Positions 49,788 through 59,434 of a stretch of DNA of 64,000 nucleotides are shown piece after piece. Under the pieces are notes generated by a model, which worked only from the letters and a program-made list of their open reading frames with translations, ran no database searches and had not been told where the DNA came from. The translations under genes and the position numbers were made by a program. The number at the start of each line of letters is the position of its first letter. Position 1 is the stretch's first letter. The stretch is from JBGAJN01 sp044224905 (GTDB lineage: Bacteria; Verrucomicrobiota; Verrucomicrobiia; Limisphaerales; JBGAJN01), in NCBI GenBank assembly GCA_044224905.1, contig JBGAJN010000002.1, forward strand, positions 310,001 through 374,000, written 5' to 3'.

Positions 49788-52700
49788 TCAACTCTGCCGC
49801 GGGGTGGACCGATGGCAGGTGATCGCCACCAAACCCCACAACGCGAGGAATCCGGCCAAGCTCAGGACCCCACGCGACCACCAATTCACGGTCTTGGCGT
49901 TGTCGGCAACGAGGCGGATCGTCATGGGCTTGCCCACTTCGGTTTGCAGAACCTGTGAGAAGCTGTGCAGTTGTCCGCGGGTGGGTAGGTTGACGTGGAG
50001 CGGCTGAACTTTCGTCACGGCGATCTCCTGCGCGACTTGCAGCTTGGTCCACTGCTGCTCGGCCGCATCATTATCGTAGTTCAATTTGATCCCGTTGTTC
50101 CCCGTGAGATTGCCGCCGAAGGCGCCGCTGTTGTTCGCTTCGGAGTTGAGATTAAGTGCGCCACCGTTGACGTTGAAGAAGTTCTGCTGGCGCGTGATGA
50201 GTGCATTTCCCTGCGCTTGGGCGACGCCTTTTTCGAGCTTTTTGAACTCATCGTCCTGTTGCGGTTCGTTGAAATTGCGGCGCTGGCGGGCGCGGTTGAG
50301 CGTCTGCGCGGCGTCCTTGTAGTTGCCCAAGGCGAGCTGCTTCTGGACATTGCTCACGTCGGCGCGCGTCTCGGAGACGGTCACGTCGCGCGACTTTTTT
50401 TCAGCGTCGGCATACTCCTTGAGGGAGAAGCTCGTGAACCGAACTGGCTTCGGCGCGCCCGCCGGACCGACCGTGATCGAGTCGCGGCGCATGGTGCCGG
50501 TGAATTGGTCGTAGGTGTAATCGGGCGGGAGGAACAGGTCCCACCGTGCATTTTTCAATGGGGCGTCGAATTTTGGCGACACCATATCCAGTGCGCCGCG
50601 GCCCTTGGGGAACATGGTCGTGCCGACGTAGGTTATCTCCACGGTCACCGCATTATCGGCTGCGCCGGCGGATTCGAGCGGGAGTAACAACTTGCCGTCC
50701 TTTTTTCCGGGCCGGACTGGTTGGCTGGCGACAAAGGCGGACCACACGGTCGCGCCCGCGGGCAATTCCATTTCGAGATGTTGTCGGCCGTTGTTGCGAA
50801 CGGTGAAGGTCGCACTCGTCATCGTCTGTCCGTCGTCCGCGACGACGGTTGTGAGCCGGGCGCTTTCGATCAATGCCTGCAAAACTTCGGCGTCGTCGTA
50901 GCGCTTCGAATCCACCGCGAGTTTCCAGCCGGGACGAAGGTAGCGGTAGGCAAGCGCGGTCGCGTCATCGGCGCGGCCAGCCCACGCGGGCAGATCGCGC
51001 ACGTCGACCTTTTGGAGCTCGCCGGTGGATTTCTCGGTCACTTGCAACGGGGCCTTGGCCACGATGCTAATGGCGCCAGTCTCGCGCTCGGTGCCTTCGG
51101 TGACGAGGCTGGCAAGCTCAGCGGTTCCGACCTTCGCGTCGCGGGGTTGTTCCCACGCGACGTTCAAGATGTACTCGCCGCGCACTTTATTTTGCAAGGT
51201 GACCGTCCACGTAACTGCCGCTCCAGCCGCAGCGGGCGGCGCCAGCTCTTTACGGCGAATGTTCGCGCCGGAGATCTCCACGTTGGTGAAAGCGGCCGGC
51301 AGTGTGACCCGCAGTTCCTTCACGGGTGCGTTCGCGATGTCATAACGAATCTGGGCGCGTCCGCTGACAAGCGTTTCGCTGAGCGTGAAGGTGTTCACAA
51401 CTTCCGCACGAATCCACGGCTCCAACACTTCCGTGGCGACCGCGAGCTTCCATCCAGCAGTGGCTTGCGCTTCGGTGGCGAGGTGCTTGAACGCGAGCAC
51501 GGCGCCGGTGCTCGTGCCCGGAAGTGACGCGACAGGAATCTCCGCCAAGCCGTCGAACGTCGCCGTTTTTACCGCGATGCCCGGTTCGGCGCTGGCGGAG
51601 ACGAACCCGCTCAGCTTCCGTGCGCCGAGCGGGTGCACGCCCGTAATCGCAAGCGTTTTTGGCAATTCCTTCAAGCTTTGAGCCAGCTCGATGTTCAAAG
51701 CGAAACTGCCCAGCACCCGTTCTTTCAACGTCACCTCGAGCACGCGCTGCCCATTCTCGGCGCGCTCGAACCATTGCAGGTCTTGCTTCGTTGCGGCGGG
51801 GGAGCCTTGCTGCAGCTGGCTGCGCCGGGTCTGCGCATCGCCGGAGGTGACGCGTTCGATTCGCCAATCGGCTGGGAGGGCGAGCTTGAGCGCGAACACG
51901 CCGGCGCGTTTGATCGTGTAGTCGACGGTTGCGGCCAGCGTGAGTTGTTCCGCGCCGACGCGCACCGCGTTACGCACGATGGCTTCAATCTGCGGTTCGA
52001 TGGCGGACGCGCGCACGCGGAGGCCGAACTCGGGTTTGAGGAAACGAAATGCGCTGAACAGGCCGGCGGTCTTGGTCGCGGACGCGGTGTTGAACTCCTC
52101 CGTGTCGACGCGTTGGAGCTCGCTCGCGCTCTCAAGGGTGAGTTCGAGTTCGTCGGTGCCGCGCACCGCGACGATGCCGGTTTCGCGTTTTACGTCGAGC
52201 GCGTGCGGTGTATCGAGGGCGGCGATGGCGGGAAGCTTTTCGAGAGTCTTCTCCGTTTCGACGGTGAGTTTGTAATTCGGCGAAACACCCTTGAGCAGTT
52301 CGACGGTGAGAACTTGGTCGGCCTGCGCGATGAACGGCGCAGCGGCAACGGGCGAGCCGGCAGTTTCCCCATTCAGAACGTCGTTATCGCCTTCTCCCCG
52401 GGGCGAGGGAAAGGCGGCGTTGGCATTTTCGCTTTCCAGCGCGGCCTCTCCGGCGGGTGATCCAAATGCCGCGTTCGCGCCGGTGTTGCCGACAATTTGC
52501 CCTCTCCCAGACGGAGTTGTCCGGGGTGAGGGAGAGTTGTTCGCCTGCGCCGCAGCGCCGTTGAAATCGGTGAGCAGCGCTGCGTTCCAGGTGCGAATGC
52601 CGTCACCATCGACGCGGAGCAAACGATGTCCGGCGGGGATGCGGACGCGGAGCTGACGGAGCTCGCCTTGCGTGACGTGGAAGTCGAGCGTCGCTCGAAC

Positions 52701-55700
52701 GTTGATGACGCCGCTGCCGAGGGTGACCAGCGCGTTGTTCTGGCAGAAAACCGTGGCCGCGATTTCCGCGGCGCGTTTCACGCGAGGTGTCCAGTGCAGC
52801 TCGATGTGCTCCGCGGAACCGAGCACGGCATCGAGTCGCGTCTGGTGGGAGTCGCTGCTGCGTTTCAGGGAAATCGCCGCGGGAAATTCCACATCGGCTT
52901 CGGGTTGGTCGACGGTCAGCGCGAACTGACTGGTCAACGCCGGTGGAATCGCAAAAGCGAGGTCGCGCCGCGTCACGTCGCCGCTGACTTTCACGAGCAG
53001 GCGCGCGGTGACGCTGACGTCGCCGGCTCGCGCGAGCGCGACGGCGAAGCGGTTGCCGTCCCGCACCAGCTTGGCATCCCCGCCCTTCGCGCTGAACTGT
53101 TGCACCACGATGGTGTTGTCAAACAAAGGGAGCGTCTGGTCCTTCGCCGTCGCGCGCAGGCGCAGAACGGCGTCCACTTGTGCGACGCGGTCTTTCACCG
53201 AGCCCGTGTAGTTTGCTGAGAGAATCGTCACGCTGGCGCGGGCGGTGCAGGCGACGAGTGATTCAACGGCCATGGTTGCCGGGTGAGCTTCGGGGTTCGT
53301 CGCGCCCTTCGCGATCGCCCGGTTGAACGGAGCGAGGGCCAGCAGCAAGACAATCGTCGCGACCACCGGAGGAAGGCCGGGATCGGTGTTAAGCGTGGAC
53401 GGCGCCGGAGCCTCCGAGGCCTTGCGACGCGGCCAGAATTTTCGGAACACGTAGAACAGCGTGACCAAAGCAATCAAGGGGAACCCCGTGATGAACGCGG
53501 TGTGCAAGAGGCGCCACGCCATGAGGAGGTTCACGACAGCGCCGCCCGCGAGCACAAGACCGAGCGTGATGAGGAAACTGCTGCGACGCGTGCGCTGCCA
53601 TTGCGAGAACATGAGCGCGATCCCAACTGCGAAAGCGCTGACCTGCCAGATCATGCGGCCCACTTCGAGCGCCCTCAGCGGAAGCACCTCGGCGCTGACC
53701 GAAAGGGGTTCGTCGCGAATGTTGAGCACTTTCGTGAACACAAACGGTTGTCCGCTCCGCGGGACTTCGATCTGCAGTGAGCGAATGCCCGCGACCCCGT
53801 TGGGCGGAGGCGGGTTCAATGCGGGCGTTCCGGCCGCGGCGGTCGATGCGGTCGACAGCGGGCTTTCAGCAGTCGTGGGAACAGGCGTTCGTGATTCGCC
53901 CGGGGTGGAGGGATTGATTGCGGGGAGTTGAGCTGTCCGGATCGCCCCGAGTTGTTCGGCGCGCTCCACCTCGCCGGCAGGCCGGCGCAACGCAAGGCCG
54001 CGCCGCTCGATATCGGCGAACTGCGCCGTCGTCAGTTGCTGCACGCTGCCATCCGCACACAGGACGTTGCGTCCGTTGCCAGTATCGACGGGCGAATAGG
54101 CGAGCACCGAGTCCGGCTTCAGGTCTTTGAGGTTGCCGCCAACGGTGACGAAAGCGTAGCGCTCGCCGCTTTGCGGATCGTTGAAGACTTTGTCAGTCCC
54201 GACTTGCGTCGCGATTTCTTCGAGCGAATTCGGCAAGCGCCCGGTGTCTTCATTGAACATCCGCATTGCGAGACCGATCTGCTTGAGATTGCTGACGGAT
54301 TTGATCGTGGAGGCTTTGACTTTGGCCTTCGAAAGTGCCGGCAGCAACATGCTCATAAGAATCGCGCCGACGGCGACCACCACGAGCGCGGTGATCAAAC
54401 TGGCGCGGCCGTTGCGCACGGCGACAACGATCAGGAGTCCGATGAGTAACACCACCGCGCAGCTGATCAAGGTGCCGCTGCCGATATCGCGTACGGATTC
54501 CGCATAGAAATCGAGGAAACGATTCCACGCATCGCGGAATTCATAGGTGGTGCCGCGCGCGATGTTCATGCTGCCGGCAAATCCGGCAAGTCGATGACTG
54601 TCCGGCACGTAGAGTTGCCACTCGGCGTAGGTGTTCGGGACATCCGTGCGGGGCGCGTGGAGAGCGAGCGGCTGTCCGTGACCGCCGGTCAGCGCCGTGC
54701 GTTTCTCGGCGTAGACGAGATCCACGGCGAACGCCTGGTCGCGATTCGCGCCGCGCGGAAGCGGCACGAGCAACCATTCGCCGTCGCGCTCGGCCTTGAC
54801 GGGCTGACCGTTGACCTGCGCGCCCCAAAAGTGTGCGTCCTTCGGCAATTGAAAACGCTGCGATTGCTTGTCGTTGTTCTTCACCATGAACGTCGCCTGC
54901 GTCAGCATCTCGCCTTCCTCGGTGAGGACGGTGGTGATTTGTGTGCGGTCGGCCACGGCGGATAGCACGGGAATTTCCTCGTGCCGCTTGACGTCCACGG
55001 CGAGCGCGTAATCGCCGCTGGCGTATTGCCACGCGAGCAGGACGGCGCGTGTGGCGAGCGCGCGGTCTTCGGCGGCGAGCTCCGTCTCGTCCACGCGGCG
55101 CGCCGAGCCACTGGCGCTTTTCGGCGTGAGCTTCAGGCTCGCGGCCGTGGTGATGGCAACGGACCCCGTTTCGCGTTCCACGTCGAGAGCCCGCACGCCG
55201 GCGATCGGCAACGTCGCGGCTTGGGGATCGAATTGATAGTCGTACGTGACCACGAGTGTGTAGGCACCCCAGGCCTTGTCTTGCAGAGTGACCGTCCAGA
55301 TCGAGTCCGTAGCATTGGCGGCAGGTAAGGCTTGTTCCTTGCGCCGGATATTCGGGCCGGTGAATTCAACGTTTTTGAAATTCGCCGGAACCTTGACGCG
55401 AAATTCCTGGACGCCCTGGTTCAACAACACGTAACGCATCGTCGCGCTGCCGCCGACCAGTCCGTCGCCGATCGTGACGAGGTTGAAAACGTCGGACACG
55501 ACGCGGGCGGCGAGCCGCTCGGAACCGAGGGTCACGTTCCAATCGCTCTGCTCGGCACGAAAGGCGAGCAGTTCATCCGAGCGCGAGGGAAGTTGCGTGA
55601 TGGGAATTTCGCGGACGCCGATTAACTCGGCGGTCTTGAGTTGAAGGCCGGCCAGCGCAGCGGCGCCGATGTGAGCGGTTTCCTTGGTGGCGCCGATCAC

Positions 55701-57050
55701 GCGCAGCGGAGCGATGGCAACTTGGGTGGGAAACGTCTTGAAGGCTTGCTCCAATTGCACTTCGAGCGTGCGCGTGCCGAGCACGCGAGCGGCGAAGTTG
55801 ACCCGCAGTTTGCCGTCGCGACTCGACCAGTCGTCGACGCCTTCTCCTTTCACTTCGGCGACGGCGACGCCGGCGGGCAGCGTGGCTTCGAGCGAATAGA
55901 TTCCGGCCTTCTCGACCTTGAGCCCGAGTGCGTGGGTGGTCAGCAAACGAGATTCCTCGAGACGCGTTGTGACGCGGTCGGTCGTCGTGAGGACGGGTTC
56001 GATACGACGAAGCTTGAGCGCGAGCGCGAAAGGACGCGCATTGAAGCGATACGCCGCAAACGCGCCGGCGGTCGTGTTCACCTGGCGCAGGCCATTCGCG
56101 CTTTCCACGTCCACGTGCGTGTCCTCGGTGGAAATTGTGAATGAACCGGACTCACGTTGCAAACCGGTAGGCTGTGGCGGTTCGAGCGAAACCAGCGGGT
56201 CCGCGAGTTCTACGGGTTGTTCCGAGAGGAGAGTGAGCTCCGTCTTCTTTTCAATCGGCTTGATGAACTCGACGGTGAGTCGCTGGCGATTGCCTTCAGG
56301 TTTGATCTGCCAGTCGCGCACCTGTTCGCCGACGAGGCGCGTGAGCAGTTGAGAAGCGGGCAAGGTCAGGTCGAGGCGGGTCACGCGGCCCTGGACGATG
56401 TCGTAACGGATCTGGGTGTTGAACTTCACGACGGTGGGCGTGATGAGCGCCGTGGCCGTCGTATCCGCGGTGAGCAAGGCAGCGCGAGTCACTTCGGCGG
56501 CTTTGCTTTGCCAGCGTAGCGCGAGTTGTTGATCGGCGCCGAGGTAGCCTTTCACCCGCGCGGCGCCATTCGTCGCGGCGGAATCGAGCACGGTACCGCT
56601 GAGCAGTTGGAGATCGATGCCTGTGCCCGTGGCTTGGGCGTTCACGGCCGCGATGGCGGCGTTGGGGCCGGTAAAAGTGATCGAGTTCCACGGTTCGGTG
56701 CGGTGAATCTTCGCAACAAGTTCAAGTTTGAAGCAGTAGTTGCCCGGCCTGCTGGCGACGAGCCGGTAGGTGTTGGTGTGCCGTTCGAGCCGCAGGCCAC
56801 TCGGAAGATTGGCGGGCAACACCGCGAGTTCACCTGAGAAGAGGGGTTCGGTGACGTCGCCTTTGCCCGTCGCCTCGACGGCGACATCCACGACGAAACG
56901 CGCCTCGTCGTCACTGACCTTTCCATCGTAACGAACCTCGCGGAACACCAGCGTGGGCAATGCGGTGGCGGGTGCGGCGGCGAGCGTACTTGCGCAGGCG
57001 AGCGTGGCTAAGGTGACAACGAACGCGATGAGTGAATGAAGAGTTTTCAT
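49788..57050 (-). CDS. Giant exported membrane protein, internally duplicated, with embedded pseudopilin-like segment
   Basis: From the ATG at 57050, with AAAGGAG seven bases before it, the protein has 2420 residues. The frame is open further upstream but without a good start. A signal peptide (MKTLHSLIAFVVTLATLACA) precedes half 1 (about 30-840). A middle region follows with a helix at about 845-865 and a pseudopilin-like stretch, LLPALSKAKVKASTIKSVSN (about 895-915), plus CADGSVQQL near 1000. Three to four helices lie at about 1130-1245. Half 2 (about 1250-2300) repeats half 1, e.g. FKNVEFTGPNIRRKEQ against FTNVEISGANIRRKEL. The last ~120 residues include an Asn-rich part and a C-terminal helix. 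It sits upstream of the VIT/vWA gene. No function is known to me. Confidence 0.88.
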   Translation of the reverse strand: MKTLHSLIAFVVTLATLACASTLAAAPATALPTLVFREVRYDGKVSDDEARFVVDVAVEATGKGDVTEPLFSGELAVLPANLPSGLRLERHTNTYRLVASRPGNYCFKLELVAKIHRTEPWNSITFTGPNAAIAAVNAQATGTGIDLQLLSGTVLDSAATNGAARVKGYLGADQQLALRWQSKAAEVTRAALLTADTTATALITPTVVKFNTQIRYDIVQGRVTRLDLTLPASQLLTRLVGEQVRDWQIKPEGNRQRLTVEFIKPIEKKTELTLLSEQPVELADPLVSLEPPQPTGLQRESGSFTISTEDTHVDVESANGLRQVNTTAGAFAAYRFNARPFALALKLRRIEPVLTTTDRVTTRLEESRLLTTHALGLKVEKAGIYSLEATLPAGVAVAEVKGEGVDDWSSRDGKLRVNFAARVLGTRTLEVQLEQAFKTFPTQVAIAPLRVIGATKETAHIGAAALAGLQLKTAELIGVREIPITQLPSRSDELLAFRAEQSDWNVTLGSERLAARVVSDVFNLVTIGDGLVGGSATMRYVLLNQGVQEFRVKVPANFKNVEFTGPNIRRKEQALPAANATDSIWTVTLQDKAWGAYTLVVTYDYQFDPQAATLPIAGVRALDVERETGSVAITTAASLKLTPKSASGSARRVDETELAAEDRALATRAVLLAWQYASGDYALAVDVKRHEEIPVLSAVADRTQITTVLTEEGEMLTQATFMVKNNDKQSQRFQLPKDAHFWGAQVNGQPVKAERDGEWLLVPLPRGANRDQAFAVDLVYAEKRTALTGGHGQPLALHAPRTDVPNTYAEWQLYVPDSHRLAGFAGSMNIARGTTYEFRDAWNRFLDFYAESVRDIGSGTLISCAVVLLIGLLIVVAVRNGRASLITALVVVAVGAILMSMLLPALSKAKVKASTIKSVSNLKQIGLAMRMFNEDTGRLPNSLEEIATQVGTDKVFNDPQSGERYAFVTVGGNLKDLKPDSVLAYSPVDTGNGRNVLCADGSVQQLTTAQFADIERRGLALRRPAGEVERAEQLGAIRTAQLPAINPSTPGESRTPVPTTAESPLSTASTAAAGTPALNPPPPNGVAGIRSLQIEVPRSGQPFVFTKVLNIRDEPLSVSAEVLPLRALEVGRMIWQVSAFAVGIALMFSQWQRTRRSSFLITLGLVLAGGAVVNLLMAWRLLHTAFITGFPLIALVTLFYVFRKFWPRRKASEAPAPSTLNTDPGLPPVVATIVLLLALAPFNRAIAKGATNPEAHPATMAVESLVACTARASVTILSANYTGSVKDRVAQVDAVLRLRATAKDQTLPLFDNTIVVQQFSAKGGDAKLVRDGNRFAVALARAGDVSVTARLLVKVSGDVTRRDLAFAIPPALTSQFALTVDQPEADVEFPAAISLKRSSDSHQTRLDAVLGSAEHIELHWTPRVKRAAEIAATVFCQNNALVTLGSGVINVRATLDFHVTQGELRQLRVRIPAGHRLLRVDGDGIRTWNAALLTDFNGAAAQANNSPSPRTTPSGRGQIVGNTGANAAFGSPAGEAALESENANAAFPSPRGEGDNDVLNGETAGSPVAAAPFIAQADQVLTVELLKGVSPNYKLTVETEKTLEKLPAIAALDTPHALDVKRETGIVAVRGTDELELTLESASELQRVDTEEFNTASATKTAGLFSAFRFLKPEFGLRVRASAIEPQIEAIVRNAVRVGAEQLTLAATVDYTIKRAGVFALKLALPADWRIERVTSGDAQTRRSQLQQGSPAATKQDLQWFERAENGQRVLEVTLKERVLGSFALNIELAQSLKELPKTLAITGVHPLGARKLSGFVSASAEPGIAVKTATFDGLAEIPVASLPGTSTGAVLAFKHLATEAQATAGWKLAVATEVLEPWIRAEVVNTFTLSETLVSGRAQIRYDIANAPVKELRVTLPAAFTNVEISGANIRRKELAPPAAAGAAVTWTVTLQNKVRGEYILNVAWEQPRDAKVGTAELASLVTEGTERETGAISIVAKAPLQVTEKSTGELQKVDVRDLPAWAGRADDATALAYRYLRPGWKLAVDSKRYDDAEVLQALIESARLTTVVADDGQTMTSATFTVRNNGRQHLEMELPAGATVWSAFVASQPVRPGKKDGKLLLPLESAGAADNAVTVEITYVGTTMFPKGRGALDMVSPKFDAPLKNARWDLFLPPDYTYDQFTGTMRRDSITVGPAGAPKPVRFTSFSLKEYADAEKKSRDVTVSETRADVSNVQKQLALGNYKDAAQTLNRARQRRNFNEPQQDDEFKKLEKGVAQAQGNALITRQQNFFNVNGGALNLNSEANNSGAFGGNLTGNNGIKLNYDNDAAEQQWTKLQVAQEIAVTKVQPLHVNLPTRGQLHSFSQVLQTEVGKPMTIRLVADNAKTVNWWSRGVLSLAGFLALWGLVAITCHRSTPRQS
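52370..52545 (-). repeat. Intergenic-type repeat inserted in frame in the giant gene
   Basis: Within the second half of the giant protein (about residues 1503-1560) the DNA reads as paired CTCTCCC...GGGAGAGGG-type and CCCTCGCCCCGGGGAG-type elements, translated as SPSPRTTPSGRGQ and FPSPRGEGD. The equivalent place in the first half has only about ten residues between a conserved Trp and LTVEFIK/LTVELLK. The insert keeps the frame open. Confidence 0.75.
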
Positions 57051-57600
57051 GCGGAGCTCCTTTCGAGTCGGTGGATAGAATGAATTCATGGTCGGTGGTG
57101 AGTAAACACGGTGGGCCCCGGCGATGTGTCGGCGCGGAGTAAAACGTTTGTAAGAAATTTGTGAGACGCCCGTGCACGTTTCCCGCGCCGGCGGCAACTT
57201 CGCCGGATCCGAACCGCCCACTGATTCGGCGCGCAGAACTGGCAGGGCAGGGTGCGGGTGGATTGCGCAGGCGCCGTTCTCCGGTGATTGAACCCTGGCG
57301 AGTTCATGGCAGCTAAAAAGCATACGTCGCTCCAACGCGATGCCGGGCGCGTTCCGGCGGCAAACTCGTTGCCGACACGCGCGGTGGAATTTGGCAGTGT
57401 GCGAAATTCCCGCTCCTTGCGTGAGGATGGGACGTGGCATTGGTCCGCGGTGCGGGTTCACGGTTCGTTCGACGGGAGCTGCGCTGAAATGCTCCCCGCC
57501 ACGAAAAAAAGGGGCGGTCGTGACTGCGGTTTGGGGCGTGTTAATTCCTCGGGCTGCAAACCTGCTTGCTTTCATCGGCTTCCATCCGCATTCTCAGGAC
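57051..57600. other. 550-base intergenic region between divergent genes
   Basis: No gene is supported here. The open frames on both strands lack starts with ribosome-binding sites and resemble nothing. The part just upstream of the giant gene holds its AAAGGAG site. The region presumably contains promoters for the leftward giant/VIT operon and the rightward 84-residue gene, but no convincing -35/-10 pair was found. Confidence 0.5.
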
Positions 57601-57855
57601 ATGGGCCTTCCGGATAAACCTGTTACGTTGTCGCCAGCGCAAGTCGAAGAGTTGAACAAAAAACTCTCCGAAGCGCGGCATAATGTGAACAACTTTCTAG
57701 CGTTGATCATCGCCGCCTCGGAGCTGATCAAGCGCAAGCCCGACACCACCGCGCGCATGGTGGACACGATGGCCGAGCAACCCGCCAAGATCATGGAGGA
57801 GTTCCAGAAATTCTCCCGTGAGTTCGAGCGGACGCTCAGCATCAATCGCGAATAA
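57601..57855 (+). CDS. Small conserved hypothetical protein with histidine-kinase-like H-box
   Basis: The 84-residue protein is predicted to be two long helices. The first contains LSEARHNVNNFLALIIAASEL, which resembles the H-box of histidine-kinase dimerisation domains (HExxNxLxxI). The second contains ARMVDTMAEQPAKIMEEFQKF. There is no kinase ATPase domain, signal peptide or membrane helix. It could be a phosphotransfer or dimerisation module, but the likeness may be only structural. It precedes the NfeD-like gene by 63 bases on the same strand. I prefer this ATG because the longer upstream frame is low-quality sequence. Confidence 0.65.
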   Translation: MGLPDKPVTLSPAQVEELNKKLSEARHNVNNFLALIIAASELIKRKPDTTARMVDTMAEQPAKIMEEFQKFSREFERTLSINRE

Positions 57856-57918
57856 ACGGCGCTTTCCTGCGCCTTTCCCCTGTCTTGCGGGCGGTTTGCT
57901 CCCGCGCTACGCTGCGTT

Positions 57919-59322
57919 ATGAGCGTGCTCCGAAAATTCCTCCTCCTGCTGGCGTTGGTTGGCGGCGGTTCCTTCGGCTGGGCCGCGGAAGAATCCCCGG
58001 CGAAGAAAGTTTTCGTCCTCCCCATCCGCGAAGACATCGATAAGCCCCTCATCTACCTCGTCCGTCGCGGCGTGAAGGAAGCGATGGAAGCCAAGGCCGA
58101 CGTGCTCGTGATCGACATGGACACCAACGGCGGCCGCGTGGATATCACCGAGCAACTCATCGAGATCATCAACCAGTTCAAGGGGCAGACCGTCACGTTC
58201 GTGAATCGCAAGGCGTTCTCAGCGGGCGCGTTCATCTCCTTTGCCACACAGAAGATTTACATGGCGCCGCAAAGCGTCATCGGGGCGGCCGCGCCCATCA
58301 TGCTTTCGCCCGGCGGCACCGGTGTCGAAACCATGCCCGACACCGTCGAGGTCAAAACTGCTTCCGCCATCAGCGCGCTCGTCCGCGCCAACGCGGAGAA
58401 GAACGGTCACAACGCCGAGGTCGCCGACGCGATGGTGAAGAAGACGAAAGAGCTGAAGATCGATGGCAAGATTCTCAATGAGAAAGGCCAGCTCCTCACG
58501 CTGACCAACAAGGAAGCCGAGGAAGAATACGGCCAGCCACCCAAGCCTTTGCTCTCGGCGGGCACGGTGGAAGACATCGACGCCTTGATCGCGAAACTCG
58601 GCTTCGCCGGCGCGGTGCGTAAGAACATCGAGCCCACCGGTGCGGAGCGCGTCGCCTTTTGGATCAACGCCATCAGCCCGCTGCTGTTGATGGTCGGGGT
58701 CATTGGCATCTACATCGAATTCAAGACGCCGGGATTTGGTTTGCCGGGCGTGGTCGCGATCATCGCCTTCGCGATCTACTTCCTCGGCGGCTACGTGGCG
58801 GGATTGTCCGGCATCGAATGGGTCGCGGTGTTCACGCTCGGTTTAATTTTGCTCGCGCTCGAGATGTTTGTCTTCCCCGGCACGCTCGCGCTGGGCGTGG
58901 CGGGCGCGTTGCTCATGCTCGTCTCGCTTGTGATGGCGACGGTGGATGTTTATCCCGGCATGCCGGCGATTCCCACGTTGCCGCAGTTGCAATTGCCGAT
59001 CGCCAACCTCTTCGTCGCGGGCGTCGGCGCGGTGGCGATCGCCTGGGTGCTTAGTCGCGTCCTGCCCAAGACCTCGCTCTACGGCACGCTCGTGTCGAAG
59101 TCCGCCAGCGGCATGGAATCCGTCAAGACGCGCGAACAACAGCACACGTCCCGCATCGGCGCCGTCGGCAAGGCGGTCTCCAATCTCCGTCCCGGCGGCA
59201 AGGCGCAATTCGGCGACGACGTCCTCGACGTGATCTCTCAGGGCGACCTCGTCTCGAAAGGCCAATCCGTGCGGATCATCGGTTACAGCGGTACCGAGGC
59301 GATTGTGGAAGTCGTCGGGTGA
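57919..59322 (+). CDS. NfeD-family membrane-bound serine protease (SppA/ClpP-like)
   Basis: The 467-residue protein has a signal peptide (residues 1-22). A ClpP/crotonase-fold protease domain (about 30-230) contains VLVIDMDTNGGRVDITEQLI, the catalytic Ser in AFSAGAFISFA and the AAAPIMLSPGG loop. Four or five helices follow (about 250-385), then a C-terminal OB-fold NfeD domain (GAVGKAVSNLRPGGKAQFG...EAIVEVVG). Long NfeD proteins cleave membrane proteins such as stomatin-like partners. No stomatin (slipin) gene is adjacent, which is where one is usually found. Confidence 0.92.
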   Translation: MSVLRKFLLLLALVGGGSFGWAAEESPAKKVFVLPIREDIDKPLIYLVRRGVKEAMEAKADVLVIDMDTNGGRVDITEQLIEIINQFKGQTVTFVNRKAFSAGAFISFATQKIYMAPQSVIGAAAPIMLSPGGTGVETMPDTVEVKTASAISALVRANAEKNGHNAEVADAMVKKTKELKIDGKILNEKGQLLTLTNKEAEEEYGQPPKPLLSAGTVEDIDALIAKLGFAGAVRKNIEPTGAERVAFWINAISPLLLMVGVIGIYIEFKTPGFGLPGVVAIIAFAIYFLGGYVAGLSGIEWVAVFTLGLILLALEMFVFPGTLALGVAGALLMLVSLVMATVDVYPGMPAIPTLPQLQLPIANLFVAGVGAVAIAWVLSRVLPKTSLYGTLVSKSASGMESVKTREQQHTSRIGAVGKAVSNLRPGGKAQFGDDVLDVISQGDLVSKGQSVRIIGYSGTEAIVEVVG

Positions 59323-59434
59323 GTTGCCTGCGGATCACGCGAAGAGACCCTAAAAGGAAAACCAGACGAACGAGTCGCAGGCCGGGGAAAAAGTTTTCCA
59401 AGGTGAGGAAAATAGCAATCGTTCACCCAAACCA

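Noticed and set aside
57051..57575. Upstream extension of the giant gene to 57575
   Set aside because: The ATG at 57050 has a strong AAAGGAG site and begins a clean signal peptide. The extra 175 residues look like untranslated sequence.
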